This document shows positions 21,310 through 32,600 of a stretch of DNA of 33,364 nt, piece after piece. The DNA is from Gonium pectorale (lineage: Eukaryota; Chlorophyta; Chlorophyceae; Chlamydomonadales; Volvocaceae). A program made the translations under genes and the position numbers. The stretch covers positions 2,548,330 to 2,581,693 of the forward strand of contig LSYV01000007.1 of NCBI GenBank assembly GCA_001584585.1. The letters are read 5' to 3'. The notes under the pieces are model-generated. The model saw only the letters and a list, made by a program, of their open reading frames with translations, was not told where the DNA came from and made no database searches. The stretch's first letter is position 1, and the number at the start of each line of letters is the position of its first letter.

Positions 21310-21666
21310 CTATTGTGCATAGGGACCTGGCGCCTGGCCAGCGGGCGGACGGGCACGAGAGGGGGGATGCGCGCGGGCGAGGGCCGGCGGTGGCAGTGAG
21401 CTTTCGAGGGCAAGCGAGAGCAGAGTCGGCCGTGGCATGGTATGGGTAAGGGGTTCAACCGCTGACATACGGCCGCCCTGGGACATGGCGCCGGCGGATG
21501 GGTGGTGTCCGCCGGCGATGATGTCCAACACCGCCAGGTAGCAGGACAGCGATGAGGACAAGCTCTGACGCGGCTGCTGCACATCGTATTGTATGTGGTA
21601 CCGCACCAGTGCCGCCAGCTGCCGGGGCCCGGTGGGATGCCGGCCATGCTGCGAGCTTGTGCTCAA
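21310..21666 (-). other. Coding-like fragment, identity unknown
   Basis: A 118-residue open frame includes RQLAALVRYHIQYDVQQPRQ followed by SLSSSLSCYLAVLDIIAGG, a varied, non-repetitive composition unlike the surrounding GC-driven frames. Another frame upstream on the same strand (21682-21948) reads with similar composition. I found no splice arrangement joining them and no family resemblance. It may be an exon of a small gene, a decayed mobile-element fragment, or chance. Confidence 0.2.
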
Positions 21667-22261
21667 GCTGCGATGGCACCTTCACACCAGGGTGCGCGGC
21701 GATGTGGCGGTGATTATGTGGGAGCTGTATCCTGACACCAGCCATGGATCGCCACATGGCTGGCGCGCGGAGGCAGCAGCTCCCCAGCGGCCCAGCTCTG
21801 GTGAAACCAGATCACTGTCGCCAGCACCACCGACGATCCTGGTGCTCCTGGTGCTGATGCTGATAAATTCAGTGCGCGGCAGCATAGCCCTCTGCCAGTC
21901 CTCTGTCCATTCCGTCAGTTTCCATGGCACGTCTCTGGTGAAGTCCATACATATCGGCGAGGAACACGTAGGAACACGGGTGACGCGGTGGTGGTGAAGG
22001 CGGAGCGGAGAGCGGCCATGGCGCGTGGCGGCACATCTAAAGCAGGTCCATACCGTGTGTGAGGTGGCGGTTGCAGCAAGCCGCCTTCAGCAGCCGTTCA
22101 CCGTATCGTGCCCGCAGCCATGATCGTCCCGTGCGTTGGAGGGCTGCAGGGTGCATAGCTGCCAACGAGAGCGATACGTATGCACGCCTCAAGCCGGAAC
22201 TGTCCCGGGCGGCCCAGCTCCCCGGGCAACTCGAGCAATGTGGATGCCGCTTGATGCCCCC

Positions 22262-22440
22262 CCTTCGGCGGCCTGCAGCCGGAGCGGCTCAGAGTTTAGC
22301 CCAGAGCTGCGGGCTGCGTCAGGCGGCGTATTGCCGACACAGCCTCCGGCTACGGCGAAACGCACCTGCTGCTCCGCGGCCAAGCTGCCGCCCGACACAG
22401 CCCGCAGCTCTAGGCCGCTCCGCCTGCAGGCCGCCAAAGG
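22262..22440. repeat. Imperfect foldback (long hairpin), about 50 paired bases
   Basis: The left arm 22262-22288 pairs with 22414-22440, and the left arm 22303-22326 pairs with 22388-22412, each with about two mismatches. A 14-base bulge lies on the left side and a loop of about 60 bases at 22327-22387. The arm core is GCGGCCTGCAG on one side and CTGCAGGCCGC on the other. It lies outside any gene model. It could be a small foldback or MITE relic or a hairpin RNA precursor; no transcript evidence is available. Confidence 0.6.
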
Positions 22441-22882
22441 CCAGTGTAGGGGGATGCATGTACGAGCATTTGTGGGCCGTTCACAACCCTCGAGCTGCCC
22501 GCGAATTTGGGTCACCAGGGGCGGTTCCGAGTTGACGCGTACAAACTGTGTCAGTAAAGGGAACAGGAACACGGGAGCCACCTCTGTGGACAAACACGCC
22601 CGAGGGCGTGACGGCAGGGCGTCTGGGTACAAGACATAGCGGGCGAAGGAGATTAGTAGACGAGCCCTCCGGTTCTGGACCAGCGGAAGAGTACTGGTAC
22701 TTGGCACAATGTGGGTGTGGGTGAAGGCCTGCTGGGCGCACAGCCCACCAACCCGGACCGCTGAGTGGCGTCATGACAACATCCTGCTGCTGCATCCCAT
22801 ACGTGGGGCGCACCTGACTCCAGCTGGTCAGGCTTGGGACCGATGCGGACTGCGGGCTGTGCGGACCAGTGCGAGCTGCGGA

Positions 22883-22902
22883 CCGTATTTGTCCAAATAC
22901 GG
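22883..22902. repeat. Perfect 9-bp inverted repeat with a 2-base spacer
   Basis: CCGTATTTG, spacer TC, then CAAATACGG. The exact symmetry with a very short spacer looks more like a dimeric protein-binding site or cruciform-prone site than an RNA hairpin. A second palindrome, CGTCCGGACG, lies about 25 bases further on. Both are intergenic. Confidence 0.6.
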
Positions 22903-24772
22903 CGTACGGACGTTGCGTCTTACACGTCCGGACGTCTTCCCCTCTATCTCCAATTCCATCCCCAGCATAAGCCGAACCAATATGTTTGATACCGGTATTA
23001 TAAGCCTTGAACAGACCCAGGGTGAGTTGCCGTGTGCCAAGACCCCAACCACCATTACGTAGCGCCGCAGCGAAACACATCTTATGTGCCGCACAAGGCG
23101 AGAAACACGCCCAGTCCTCTGAAGCCGCTTGCCCTCATCAACGCACCGCTACCCGCCTTTGACGACTCTCTCCAAGGGACAGCCTCATTCTCACGCCGCC
23201 ACAACAGCCCTTCAGCCTCCAGCTCCTCCACGCTCTGCGCGCAAACAGACTATGTACAGCACAGGGCCGCAAGACCCGAATCTCACTTGGCTACAGCCCG
23301 CATTCCAACCATCCCTATCACGCGCAAGTCACTCGAACGACTCGCTGCTGAACTAGTCCGCCATACGCAAAGCGCCAGTCGGCAAAATGTCGACACTAGA
23401 GGAGGAGGCTAAAAGGTAAGCAAGATCACAAGCGGATAGGCACACGCGCTCTCTAGTGCGGCATGCCTTTGCAAGGGCCGCTCCATGAATATGTCTAATA
23501 ACGGCAATAAGAGAGAAAGGGCATCCTAATACAATACACGGCAACTTAGTCAAATGGGGCATGACCAGCTCACAGGCGCTACGTGAGGAACATCCCTATC
23601 GGGTTGCTATACAACAACCGGAAAACCCTCAGCCCAGTTCATGCATGTCGGAATTCGCTCTCACGCTGCGTGACCACCCTTCACATCCAACCGATACGCC
23701 GCACACCGGGGGCCCATCCGACATGGGCGCCTACGGCCTAAATTCCCCGCCAAATCGTGCGAACGCAGCATTGCTTAGTACCGTCAATAAGAGGTCTTGA
23801 GAGGAACACAACTGCTAGAGGAAGAAATCACCCAGGGAAAGAGACCAAAGGTGGGCCAGGCCCACAGCACAGTGCAGTGAGAATGAACAGCGGCCGCATC
23901 GCCATCGTGAAGGGATGCGGCCCAATCAAGACGGGGACACACGGCAATGGTGGTGGTGGCGGTAAAAGAGATGCACTTCGTCAGCCGAGTCACAAACCTA
24001 TCTTAATGCGACGATCCTGTCTAGCGTGGGTCCAACGTTTGCCGCAAACTGCCGACACACGGTCACAAGGCCAACCCCTCCAATCCAAGGAATACGGTAG
24101 CCAACTGCTTGCGTCAAATCCACAGCCGCCACGACATTTCCAGCACACACGCACACAAGCGCTTGCATGCCGAGCAGCTCCCAACTACATACCTGCGTCG
24201 AGCGCGTGCAAAACCTCTGAACTGCCACGTGCAACCCCAAACTGTCGCAACCCGATCCACCTGCCAGTCAAAGGGGGATGGGCGTCACCGCAAGACACCC
24301 CCACCTGCGCCACCGCAAGCCGTTGCCCCCCCCCCACCCTGCGCTTCGGCGCGCTTTCCTCGCGTCATGCGCCACCGCGTGCCCTGGAGCAGGGGGGCCG
24401 TGGGGCGAGGACGAAGCGGGTGCGCTGCTCCGATCCTCCTCCCCCAGCCCGCCCCTCAGCCCCCTTCGCACGCTCTGCGCACGAGCTGCAGCATGCGCCC
24501 GCAGGCCCCCCACCGGCGTCCGCCCAACAACACACGCGCGCAACGAGTTCCGCACACTCCCGTCTTGCCGCCACACAGAGATCACGGACACAGAGAGACC
24601 CACACAGATCACGGGCATCAAGGTTCTGAGAACCCAACAACCACAAGGGATCACGTGTGGCAAGCCCCGGCCCTCGCAGCCCTCGCAGGCCAAACCGAGC
24701 AGGGCCGTGTCGCCCTGGGACATATGGCGCGCAGGCCGTGCTGCCGGCCGCCTGACCGCTGCAGACCGAGCC

Positions 24773-27698
24773 CTAATGGCGACGCCGCAATTGCAGCTCG
24801 GCCATGGCTGTAGCGGTTGCCGCATCGTCCGCTGTCAGCACCAGCGCCTCGCCGCCCGAGCCCGCGCCGCCAGTTGACGCCGGCAGCCCCGAAAACGGGT
24901 TGGCGGGGGCAGCGGCGGCACCACCGCACGAGGCGAGCGGCGACCTCGCACCGTCGCCCGATGCGCGGGCAGCGCGGGCTGCAGCGGCGGCCGCGGGGCT
25001 GCAGGCCGGCGGCGCAGCGCTACCGTGGCGAAGATCGCACAGGTGGGCCAGGAACACGTGCACAAAGCCTGAGGCGGCGGCGACGGCGCGCGCGAGCGCG
25101 CCGCTGCCCTCGTTGGCGCTGGTTGGCAGGTCCGACGCGTGGCCGGTCAGGTGCTTGCGGGCGGCGGCAAAGGCGCGGCGGCTGCGGCGCCAGAGGGCGT
25201 GCGTCAGCGCCAGCCAGTGGAGCGGCAGCGGCGTGCCGGCCTGGCGCCGCGGGCGGCCGCACAACGAGGGCGACACCGGGGCGGGGACGAAGATCTCCTC
25301 AAGGATCGCAGCCGCCATCAGCACCGCAACGGGGATCACCGCCAGCAGCGCAAAGAGGCACACGTAGTCGAGGAGCGCCCAGCTGCCCGCAGCCGCGGCG
25401 GCGGCGGCGGCGCGCTCGGCCTCCGCCTTGGCGCGCTGGCGGCGGATCTCGTCCAGCGCGGCGGCGCGGCGGCGCGCCTGCACGGCCGTCACCTCAGCCT
25501 CAGCGGCTGCCTTGGCCTTGGCCTTGGCCTTGCCAGCGGCCCCGGCCTCCGCCTCCGCATCCACCATCAGCACGCGCTCAATGTCGGTCCGGCGGCGGTG
25601 CTGCGCGGTAACGTCAGGGTTGAAGGCGCCGGTGTCGTCCGGAGCGCCCAGCAGGGGCACACCCGCGGGCTCCTTGGCGCCGGCTGCCTTGAGCTTGGCA
25701 CCGACCGACCGCTCCAGCAGCTCCCTGGGAACCTCGGGCATGCCGTCAGCGGGCTGCGATGAAGCCGGCATACTGCCCCAGTCCAGGTCGGCGGGGCCCG
25801 ACGACGACGACGACGACTTGGCAGCGGCAGCGGTGGCGGCGCCGGGGGCGCGCACGAGCAGAGGCTTGCGCAGCTCCTGGCCCGTAACGCCGGCGCCGGT
25901 GGCGGCGCGGCGGCGCGCAGCTGCGGCAGCCGCGGCGGCACGCTTGCGGGCGGCCAGGTTGGCGGCCTCCTGCGGCCCCAGCTTGGCGGCCTCCTCCGCC
26001 TCAGTCATGGGCGGGCGGCCGGGGCCGCCCTGGCGCTGCTGAAGCCGGCGCGCAGAGTCCTGCAGCGCAGCGGCGGTGTCGGCGCGGAGGCGCTCGCGGG
26101 CGTGCCACGAGGCGGCGCCCTCAGGCGACGCAGCCACGCGCTCCGTCGTCGGCTCAGCGGTGCGGTCTCCGCGGGGCTGCGGCGCGGGCGACGGCGCCGC
26201 CGGCTCGTACACCATCTCAAAGTCGTCCGAGGGGCGGCGCGGCGCGCTGGCCGCCTCCACCGTCTCGGTGGGCGCCGGTGCCGGCGACTGCGGTTTGAAG
26301 CGCATCTCAAAGTCGGCGAGCGCGTTGCGGGGCGCGTCCCGGGGCCCCGTGGCGCTGGGCGCGGGCATGGGGATACCGTTGGCGTCCAGCCGAGACGGGG
26401 CCTCTGCGGCGAGAGGGCGGGGGGGGGGGCGGGGCGGGGGAGTGAGGGCGGGGCGCCGGGAGGATGGTGCGAGCCCGATGCCGGGGCAATCATTCCACAA
26501 GCCAATCGAAATCTTGGTGCCGCAGTCCGTCTGCCCACCCGAATCTGTGGGGGTTGGCAAAGTGCCATATCCCTGAACCGCACGCCCGTTGCACTGACAC
26601 AAGCGCGGACACGCATCCACGGAGATCTGCACAACCCCTCCCCCACTCACCTTTGAGGAAGGCGTCCAGCTCCTTGCTCAGGCGGCCCTCCCGCATCAGC
26701 CGCTCGCGCAAGGCGGCGCGCTTGCGTACTACCATGCGCTCGTACGACTCCTGAGTCATAGGGCCGTACATAACGTCACGGGTGAGGAGCGGGCGCTGCT
26801 GCGGCGGCGAGCGGGCTTCCATCGCCGCCTCGTCGGCCTCAGCGCCCGTGGCAGGGCACTCCGCGCCCGAGCAGCTGCTGCGGGCGGCGGGGTTGCTGGC
26901 GGAGCGCTCATCGTCCTCCTTGAAGGGGATCGGCGACTTGACGTTGTTGAGCACGGACTCTGAGCAACCACACCGCAAGCCGGGCAGAGGAAGGCCGCGG
27001 AAAAAGGGGCAAGCGGGGAGGGGGAAGCGGAAGCAGGTGTTCAGGTGATGAAGATGGGGCTCGGTGGTCTACGCGCATTGCAAGCGGACTAAAATAGCGA
27101 GAACGGTGAGGTGCAGAGGGGAGGAGGGGGAGGAGAGGAGAGGCGCGCTCTCACCCGGCACGGAGCCCGGGATGCGGCAGTTGAGGCGCGGCGGCAACGA
27201 TGCGGGGCTGCAGCTGTCGAACCCTGTAGGTCGAAGACCCCGGAGGCCATAGCCTTTAGAAATCAACGCTAGCTGGTTTTTGCTAAGAGCTGCCTGCGCG
27301 AACTCTCAGTTTGTGCAGTTGCGGGAATGCCCCTTACCGGCAGGCTCCTTCGGCTCCTCCATTTCAACCTCTGGCCGAACCTCAAGTATGCGTTGAAGGT
27401 GACTTGATACGGCGCTCTGCGCAAAACCCGGCAAAAGCGTGGTAGGTACACAGTTCCGACGCGGCACCGACGCGGTTGCCCCTCACCTTCTTTGAAGCGC
27501 TCAAGAGGGTAGCATCAGACAGGAGGGTCTTCTCGAGAATTCCCTACACGCATGCATCAGCTTGGTACGTTGGTCGGAACACGGCGCAAGGCGGCGCGAG
27601 GTGCAATTGAGACCGTTGCGCGGGCGCACCTGCGAGCTGGCCAGCCGTGCCGCCAGGACGCACGCTAGCACACCGCAGCAGAATGCGATTGGCTTCAT
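24773..27698 (-). CDS. Unrecognised protein with signal peptide and one membrane helix
   Basis: Exons in coding order: 27698-27630, 27543-27487, 27380-27338, 26959-26651, 26403-24773. All introns are GT-AG with matching phases (0,0,1,1), giving 702 residues. Residues 1-23 form a signal peptide (core FCCGVLACVLAARLA). Residues 58-159 include the segment VMYGPMTQESYERMVVRKRA. Two copies of a short motif follow, DFEMRFKP and DFEMVYEP, each trailed by Pro/Ala-rich sequence. Next come charged Ala/Arg/Lys/Glu stretches, probably helical or coiled-coil, up to a single membrane helix at about residues 501-532 (WALLDYVCLFALLAVIPVAV and on; 25286-25381). A basic segment and an Ala/Gly-rich tail of about 170 residues end the protein. 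A type I membrane protein of the secretory route, lumen-side N-terminus, is the simplest reading. I recognise no family. The small exons 2 and 3 are supported only by splice signals and phase. Confidence 0.7.
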
Positions 27699-29642
27699 CT
27701 CCCTAGGCTGTGACCATGCAGAGAGAGATTGTTTTTCCAGATGTCGTCGAGGTTCGTTGGTCCTTTGTCGTTGGCTTTGATGACACAGAATATAAGCTTG
27801 GAAAGACGTATGTCACGAATGAATTGAGTGCGGGAAGAAGCGGCGAAGGCAAGATAACCGCGCAGGACACCTGCGGTACCCGCTACTGGCGGAAGCTGAG
27901 TCTCGTCTGCAGCAGCGGGCGTGTCGACACAAGCGCGATTGATTTGCCTTGCATCAGTGTTTGCGCCTGCATGAAACAGAGTCTCGCCGCGCGCTACTGG
28001 CATGCCGCCCGGACCTGTCAGCATCCAGGCGACACACTGTTGCAGGCGTATGTAGCCATGGGTATTTCATTCACCCCATGACGCCTTCCGATAGCAAAGG
28101 CTACTCTCTCTACTGACGAACGAAATGGTACTACGTTCCCAACTAGAGGGGCGCGTAGGGGCGCAAGCTGCTGTATGGGCACCTGGGGCTCGAGGGATCG
28201 AGCGGAGGGACTGAGGGGTCCGCCAGCTTGAAGGACAGAGTGCGGGGTTGGGAATTATACACTGCAGGACCGGCAATGTCTGTGGGGACAATCCACCCGA
28301 TGCCACACGAAAGCCACTCTAGGCGAACAGGTAAAGGAGGGCCTGAGGAACCTGCACTGCCGATCCGGTATGCACCGCAGGTCGCGGTGCAGGGGACTGC
28401 CTTTCGCAATACCACCCATGACCCAACCTCATGGCTCTCAGGGGTCATGCGTAGGAGAGTATGAAGTCGCGCTTCCACCGCCAGCCCACCGGGGGCGTGA
28501 CCGGGACCGTCAGAGCCTCGCTGGGGCCAGTCAGTAGCGGTCAAAAAAGAGAAATCTGCAGAGAACGAGGGAACCCGCCTCTACGGTCATACAGACTCGA
28601 ATAGCGACGTTTCCGGTAGGGCGGGCGGGTACAATTCAAGGCATGTGAGCGTCGTCCCGCCCCCCCATTACCGGCTTACCAGGTTACCCGGTTTGTCGGA
28701 CTTCACCTGGTGTACTGCAAGGTTTCAAGGTCCCTGACGCTGTCTGCGCCCTCTCTCGCCTCTCCGCCTGCAACCTTTCCACAGAATAAATAGCGGCCGG
28801 GCCTGCGCTGCCTGCTGCGCAGCCACGGGGTCTTTCTGCTGGCGCCGGAGTTTGCCGCAGCGCCCTACCCTGATCGGCTCCCGCCGCGTCAGAGTGGACC
28901 TCGCCGCAGCTCGCGCACCAGGGTCTCCGTGGGACTCCCCTGTCGCGCACCTTGGCTGGCGTGCCTTCGGGCACGCCCACACGTGCAATTGCCTGGTGCG
29001 AACGGGGGCGCATCCGGGGGGCGCGTCTGTGTGTTTGGGGGCTCCTCCTCATTTCCACAGCACTTCCTCGAGCGAGGCTGCCCAGCCCAGTTGGGTAAGA
29101 GGAATCTGCCTTGGAAGGGTATTCTGCACAGCGGGGCACCACCCAGCAGTGCATGTGGCGTGTGGTAGTCGGAGGGTATCATCAGTGAGCGCATCGTCTA
29201 CATATTATCTCCATGTACTGAACTCCATCTGACTCGCGGGCTCGTGTGAGTCCCCCGAATGGAGTGGGGTGCAGCTCAGTAGTTATTGTCCCAAACCCCG
29301 ACTGACCCCCGTATTGAGTATGACATGCAGGACAATATAAATGAGACGGGGAAATGTTTGACGGGGACGACCAGCAGGAAACCTAACGCTGAATCCGTAT
29401 GCTTTCCGTATGCTCTCCCTCGTCCATACCTCAGCGAATTTCGATGCAAGGCTACCACCAAGACCGGAATCCCGCCACTGCACTGTAGTTTGTGTTTGGC
29501 GCTGGTTGCGATCATTATGGACTTAGGTCTGGCCTAGCCCTTAGATGACAACATAGCCCGCGGAATGTGAAACACACCCCACGAATGCTGAATCTAGGAT
29601 TTCCGCGTCGGTGGAGGAGCTAGCAGCTCTGGCGAGGAGGAT
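27699..29642. promoter_or_regulatory. Divergent intergenic region (promoters of two genes)
   Basis: The unknown membrane-protein gene starts leftward at 27698 and the WDR48-type gene starts rightward at 29643, so both promoters and 5' UTRs lie here. A plus-strand TATAAATG at 29336-29343, about 300 bases before the WDR48 ATG, is a candidate core promoter. On the minus strand, an AT-rich TTATATTC near 27787-27795 lies about 90 bases upstream of the other ATG. A 123-residue plus-strand open frame (27710-28081) overlaps the presumed leader and shows no family resemblance. Confidence 0.45.
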
Positions 29643-32600
29643 ATGTACTCGAACGGCGTCCAGCGCGTGCGGAAGGAGCGGAAGGTGTCAATAGTCTTTC
29701 GGCACACCGATGAGAGCAAGGTTGGTCGGGGCTCCCTGCCGAAACACCTCCTTGACCTGTCGCCCGCTCCCGTCATCCTGGCCTCCCCCTTCCCCCTCTG
29801 CCTCCCCTCTTCCCTCCACAGCACTGTGCTGGCATCGAAGCACTGCTCTGCCCCCCCGTGCCAAACCACAAGCTCCTGTTCACAGCCTCTCGGGATTCCA
29901 CCGTCAAGAGGCAAGTACTCGGGCCTTCGGTCAGAGGCCGGGTGCTGCCCGGGGCGTCGGCCTCTCCTCCCCTCCTGCATCAGTCCGCACAGCCGCATCT
30001 GAGTACTGGTAGCGAGCAGCCGCATTCAGCCACCACCGCCCGTTTCCCGTTTCGTATCACCTCCCGCCCGGCACCGCGCACCCCGCCGTTGGAAGCGGCC
30101 CAGGAGCTGTCGCTGCCAGCCTCGGTTGCGGGTGCTGGGGGCCAGGGCACGGCTCTGCCGAGCTGCCGAGGGGTCTGGCCGGCCGGGTGTGCAGCTACCG
30201 GGGAGGGGCGGGTTCGGGGGGCGGGGCGGGGTGGGGCGGGAGCTGGTGGGTGGTGGATCGGGTGGGGTGGGGCGCGGCGGGGCGGAGGCACGCATGGCCC
30301 CTCGCAGATCGGAGGACGTTGTTGCGGTGCGCTACCCGTGAACAAGCTTGGGGCGCATACCGCCCATCCGTAGGGCGGTCTGGGCGAGGCCCCCCGGAAC
30401 CATGGCCTCGCTCGTTAAGGGAGGCGCCCCGCCTCCCCACCGACCCGGCCCGCACCTCTCCGCACAGCACCGCACTGCGGGCCGCAGAGTTGCGCGGTGT
30501 GCCAAGCCAGGCTGCTGGCCGGCCACATTCCGCAGCTGAACAGGGGAGCACATGGGAGAGCGCCGCCCGCGTGGCGCGCATGGGCGGCCCGGCAACTAGC
30601 CGCCCCTGCCCACGGCCGACGGCCCTGTGTTGCTCCGCCTTGCCCCTCCATTGGTGGCCTTCTTACTCCCCTCTCTTTGCGAGCGGCCTGATCCTGACGA
30701 TGCTTGGGCGGGCTGGAGGAGGGCAAGGGGAAGGGGTGTGAAGTTTGCGATGGTACGCGGCGCAGACGGCATGCCTGAAGCGAGCCGGGAAGCTTGTGGG
30801 TACAGAAGGGGGAAGGGGGACAGGCGGCATCCGTGCCGCCGCGTACAGCGTTACACGCCAAGCCTGGCCCTTTGCGGGGCGCGGCATGCCCAACAGGGTC
30901 CTCACCTGAGCCACGTCCGCTGCAAGCCGCCTGATGTCCCCGCCTCGGCACACATCTGCATGCCAGCCCGAATTGCACGACCGCTTCACGAACCCCACAA
31001 GTGCCCATGCGAGCGCCTGCCCACCCGCGCCCTCTCCCTGCGGCTGCCCCAACCTTTCCCCCTCCCTGCGGCCGGGCGCCTCCCTCACCCGTGTGGAGCC
31101 CACGGCGCTTGCCCTGCGCCTCCCCCACCTCCGGGCGCGACGTATCCCCGCATGAAGACCCTCGCTGCGTTGCCCTTGCCCGCGGCCTGTCCCAGCCCGC
31201 CCCGCCTCCCTTCCTTGTCGCCGGCAGATGGGACGTTGCCGGGCCGGAGCCCGTCCTGGAGACTTCCTTCGACGGCCACGCCGACTGGGTGAACGACCTG
31301 GCCCTCATTGGGGACCTGCTCATCACCGCATCCAATGACCAGACGGTGCGGCTGTGGAAGGCCGGATCCGACAATGGTGCGTGGGGATTGGGGCCTGGCG
31401 AGGGGGCGGCGGCGGGGCCGGCAGCGGGGCCGGCACCCGCCACATCGTGGGCGTATACGGGAGCTGACACTGCACGCGGCAACCGGCAAATGCGATGCGG
31501 CGAGAGCGGGGTGACGGGGGCGGGGAGCGGAGGGGAGGGGAGGGGAGGCGGGGGCTGCCTGGGCTCTTGTCCTGTTGTCCTGGCCCGGTGGCAGCGTACG
31601 CTGGCGGAGTACGCCACTCGCCACCCACCCACCCAACCAGCCCCCCCCCTCCTCTTCGGCGACGGCCGCACGCTGCTCGCTTCCCGCAGGCCAGCACCTG
31701 CACACCCTGTCGTACCACTCAGACTATGTGACCTGCCTGGCGGCCGCCCCGTCTCGCGGCGCGGTGGTGTCGGCCGGGCTGCGGTCCGAGATCTTCCTGC
31801 TCAACATAGAGGTGCGCGGGCGGGGCGGGGCGGCGAAGGATGTGGCTGGGCGCTTGGGCGGAGGGCTCGGGGTGGAGGGCGTGCCGGGCCCCACGCGGCG
31901 GGCCAGGGCGGCCGGGTGGGGGTATGGGGGCGGGGCTAGGGAGGCCCGGGGGGCGGGGGGCGGGGTGACGAGGCGCCGCGTCTGAGCCCGGGAATCGCCC
32001 AGTCCGCCGCCCTCCGCCGAGTGCCCGTGTCGGCTCACTCGGATTCGGATGGGAGAAGACGGCCAGCAGCACGTTCCTTCCGCACTCCACCAACCCCATC
32101 CCCCAACCCCCATATCCCTACCCTGGCACTCTCCGTCCCGCCGTCCCGCAGTCCGGGAAGCACACGCAGCTGTACCCGCGCACCAACCCGCCGCCCGGGC
32201 CCGCGCCTGGACCCGCCTCCGCGGGCTCCCCCGTCGCCGGCAGCGCGTCTGGCCTGGCCGGCGGCGCGTCCGGCGTCGACGACGGACCGTACTCCGGCGG
32301 CGGCAGCGGCGGCCCGCCGCTGTCCGGCCTCAGCGCCAGCGCCGGCGGCGGCGGTGGCGCCAAGGCCGCCCCCGGCAGCGTGTACGCGCTGGCGCTCAAC
32401 AGCTCCGCCAGCGTGGTGGCTGCGGGCACCAGCGAGGCGCTCATCCGGCTGCTGGACCCCCGCAGCGGCAAGAAGATCGCCAAGCTGCGGGGGCACCAGG
32501 TGGGGCGGGCAGGGGGGTGGGTGGGGGGGGAGGGCGAGAGGAGCTTGCCGTGGGGCTGGGGCTGGGGCCTTGGGTTGTGGGCGGAGGGGCCGCCGTGGCG

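Larger units (their letters stand above)
20810..24772. other. Four-kilobase region without a convincing gene
   Basis: It contains the 5' flank of the oxidase gene and the 3' flank of the unknown membrane-protein gene. Base composition is less GC-rich than the genes, notably around 22900-24250. It holds a long foldback (22262-22440), a 9-bp-arm palindrome (22883-22902) and coding-like minus-strand fragments (about 21310-21948) that I could not join into a gene. The only minus-strand TGTAA found downstream of the 24773 stop is at about 22920-22924. No tRNA, rRNA or recognisable transposase or reverse transcriptase was found. Confidence 0.5.

Noticed and set aside
22481..23080. 199-residue minus-strand open frame
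   Set aside because: It overlaps the palindrome region and has no recognisable motif or plausible splice context; kept as intergenic.
27710..28081. 123-residue plus-strand open frame just upstream of the unknown membrane-protein gene
   Set aside because: It overlaps the presumed leader of the divergent gene, no family is recognisable and no splice partner was found; I could not support it as a gene.
30415..31671. 418-residue minus-strand open frame across the WDR48 intron
   Set aside because: It covers intron and exon of a well-supported plus-strand gene, and its composition is typical of antisense GC-rich sequence.
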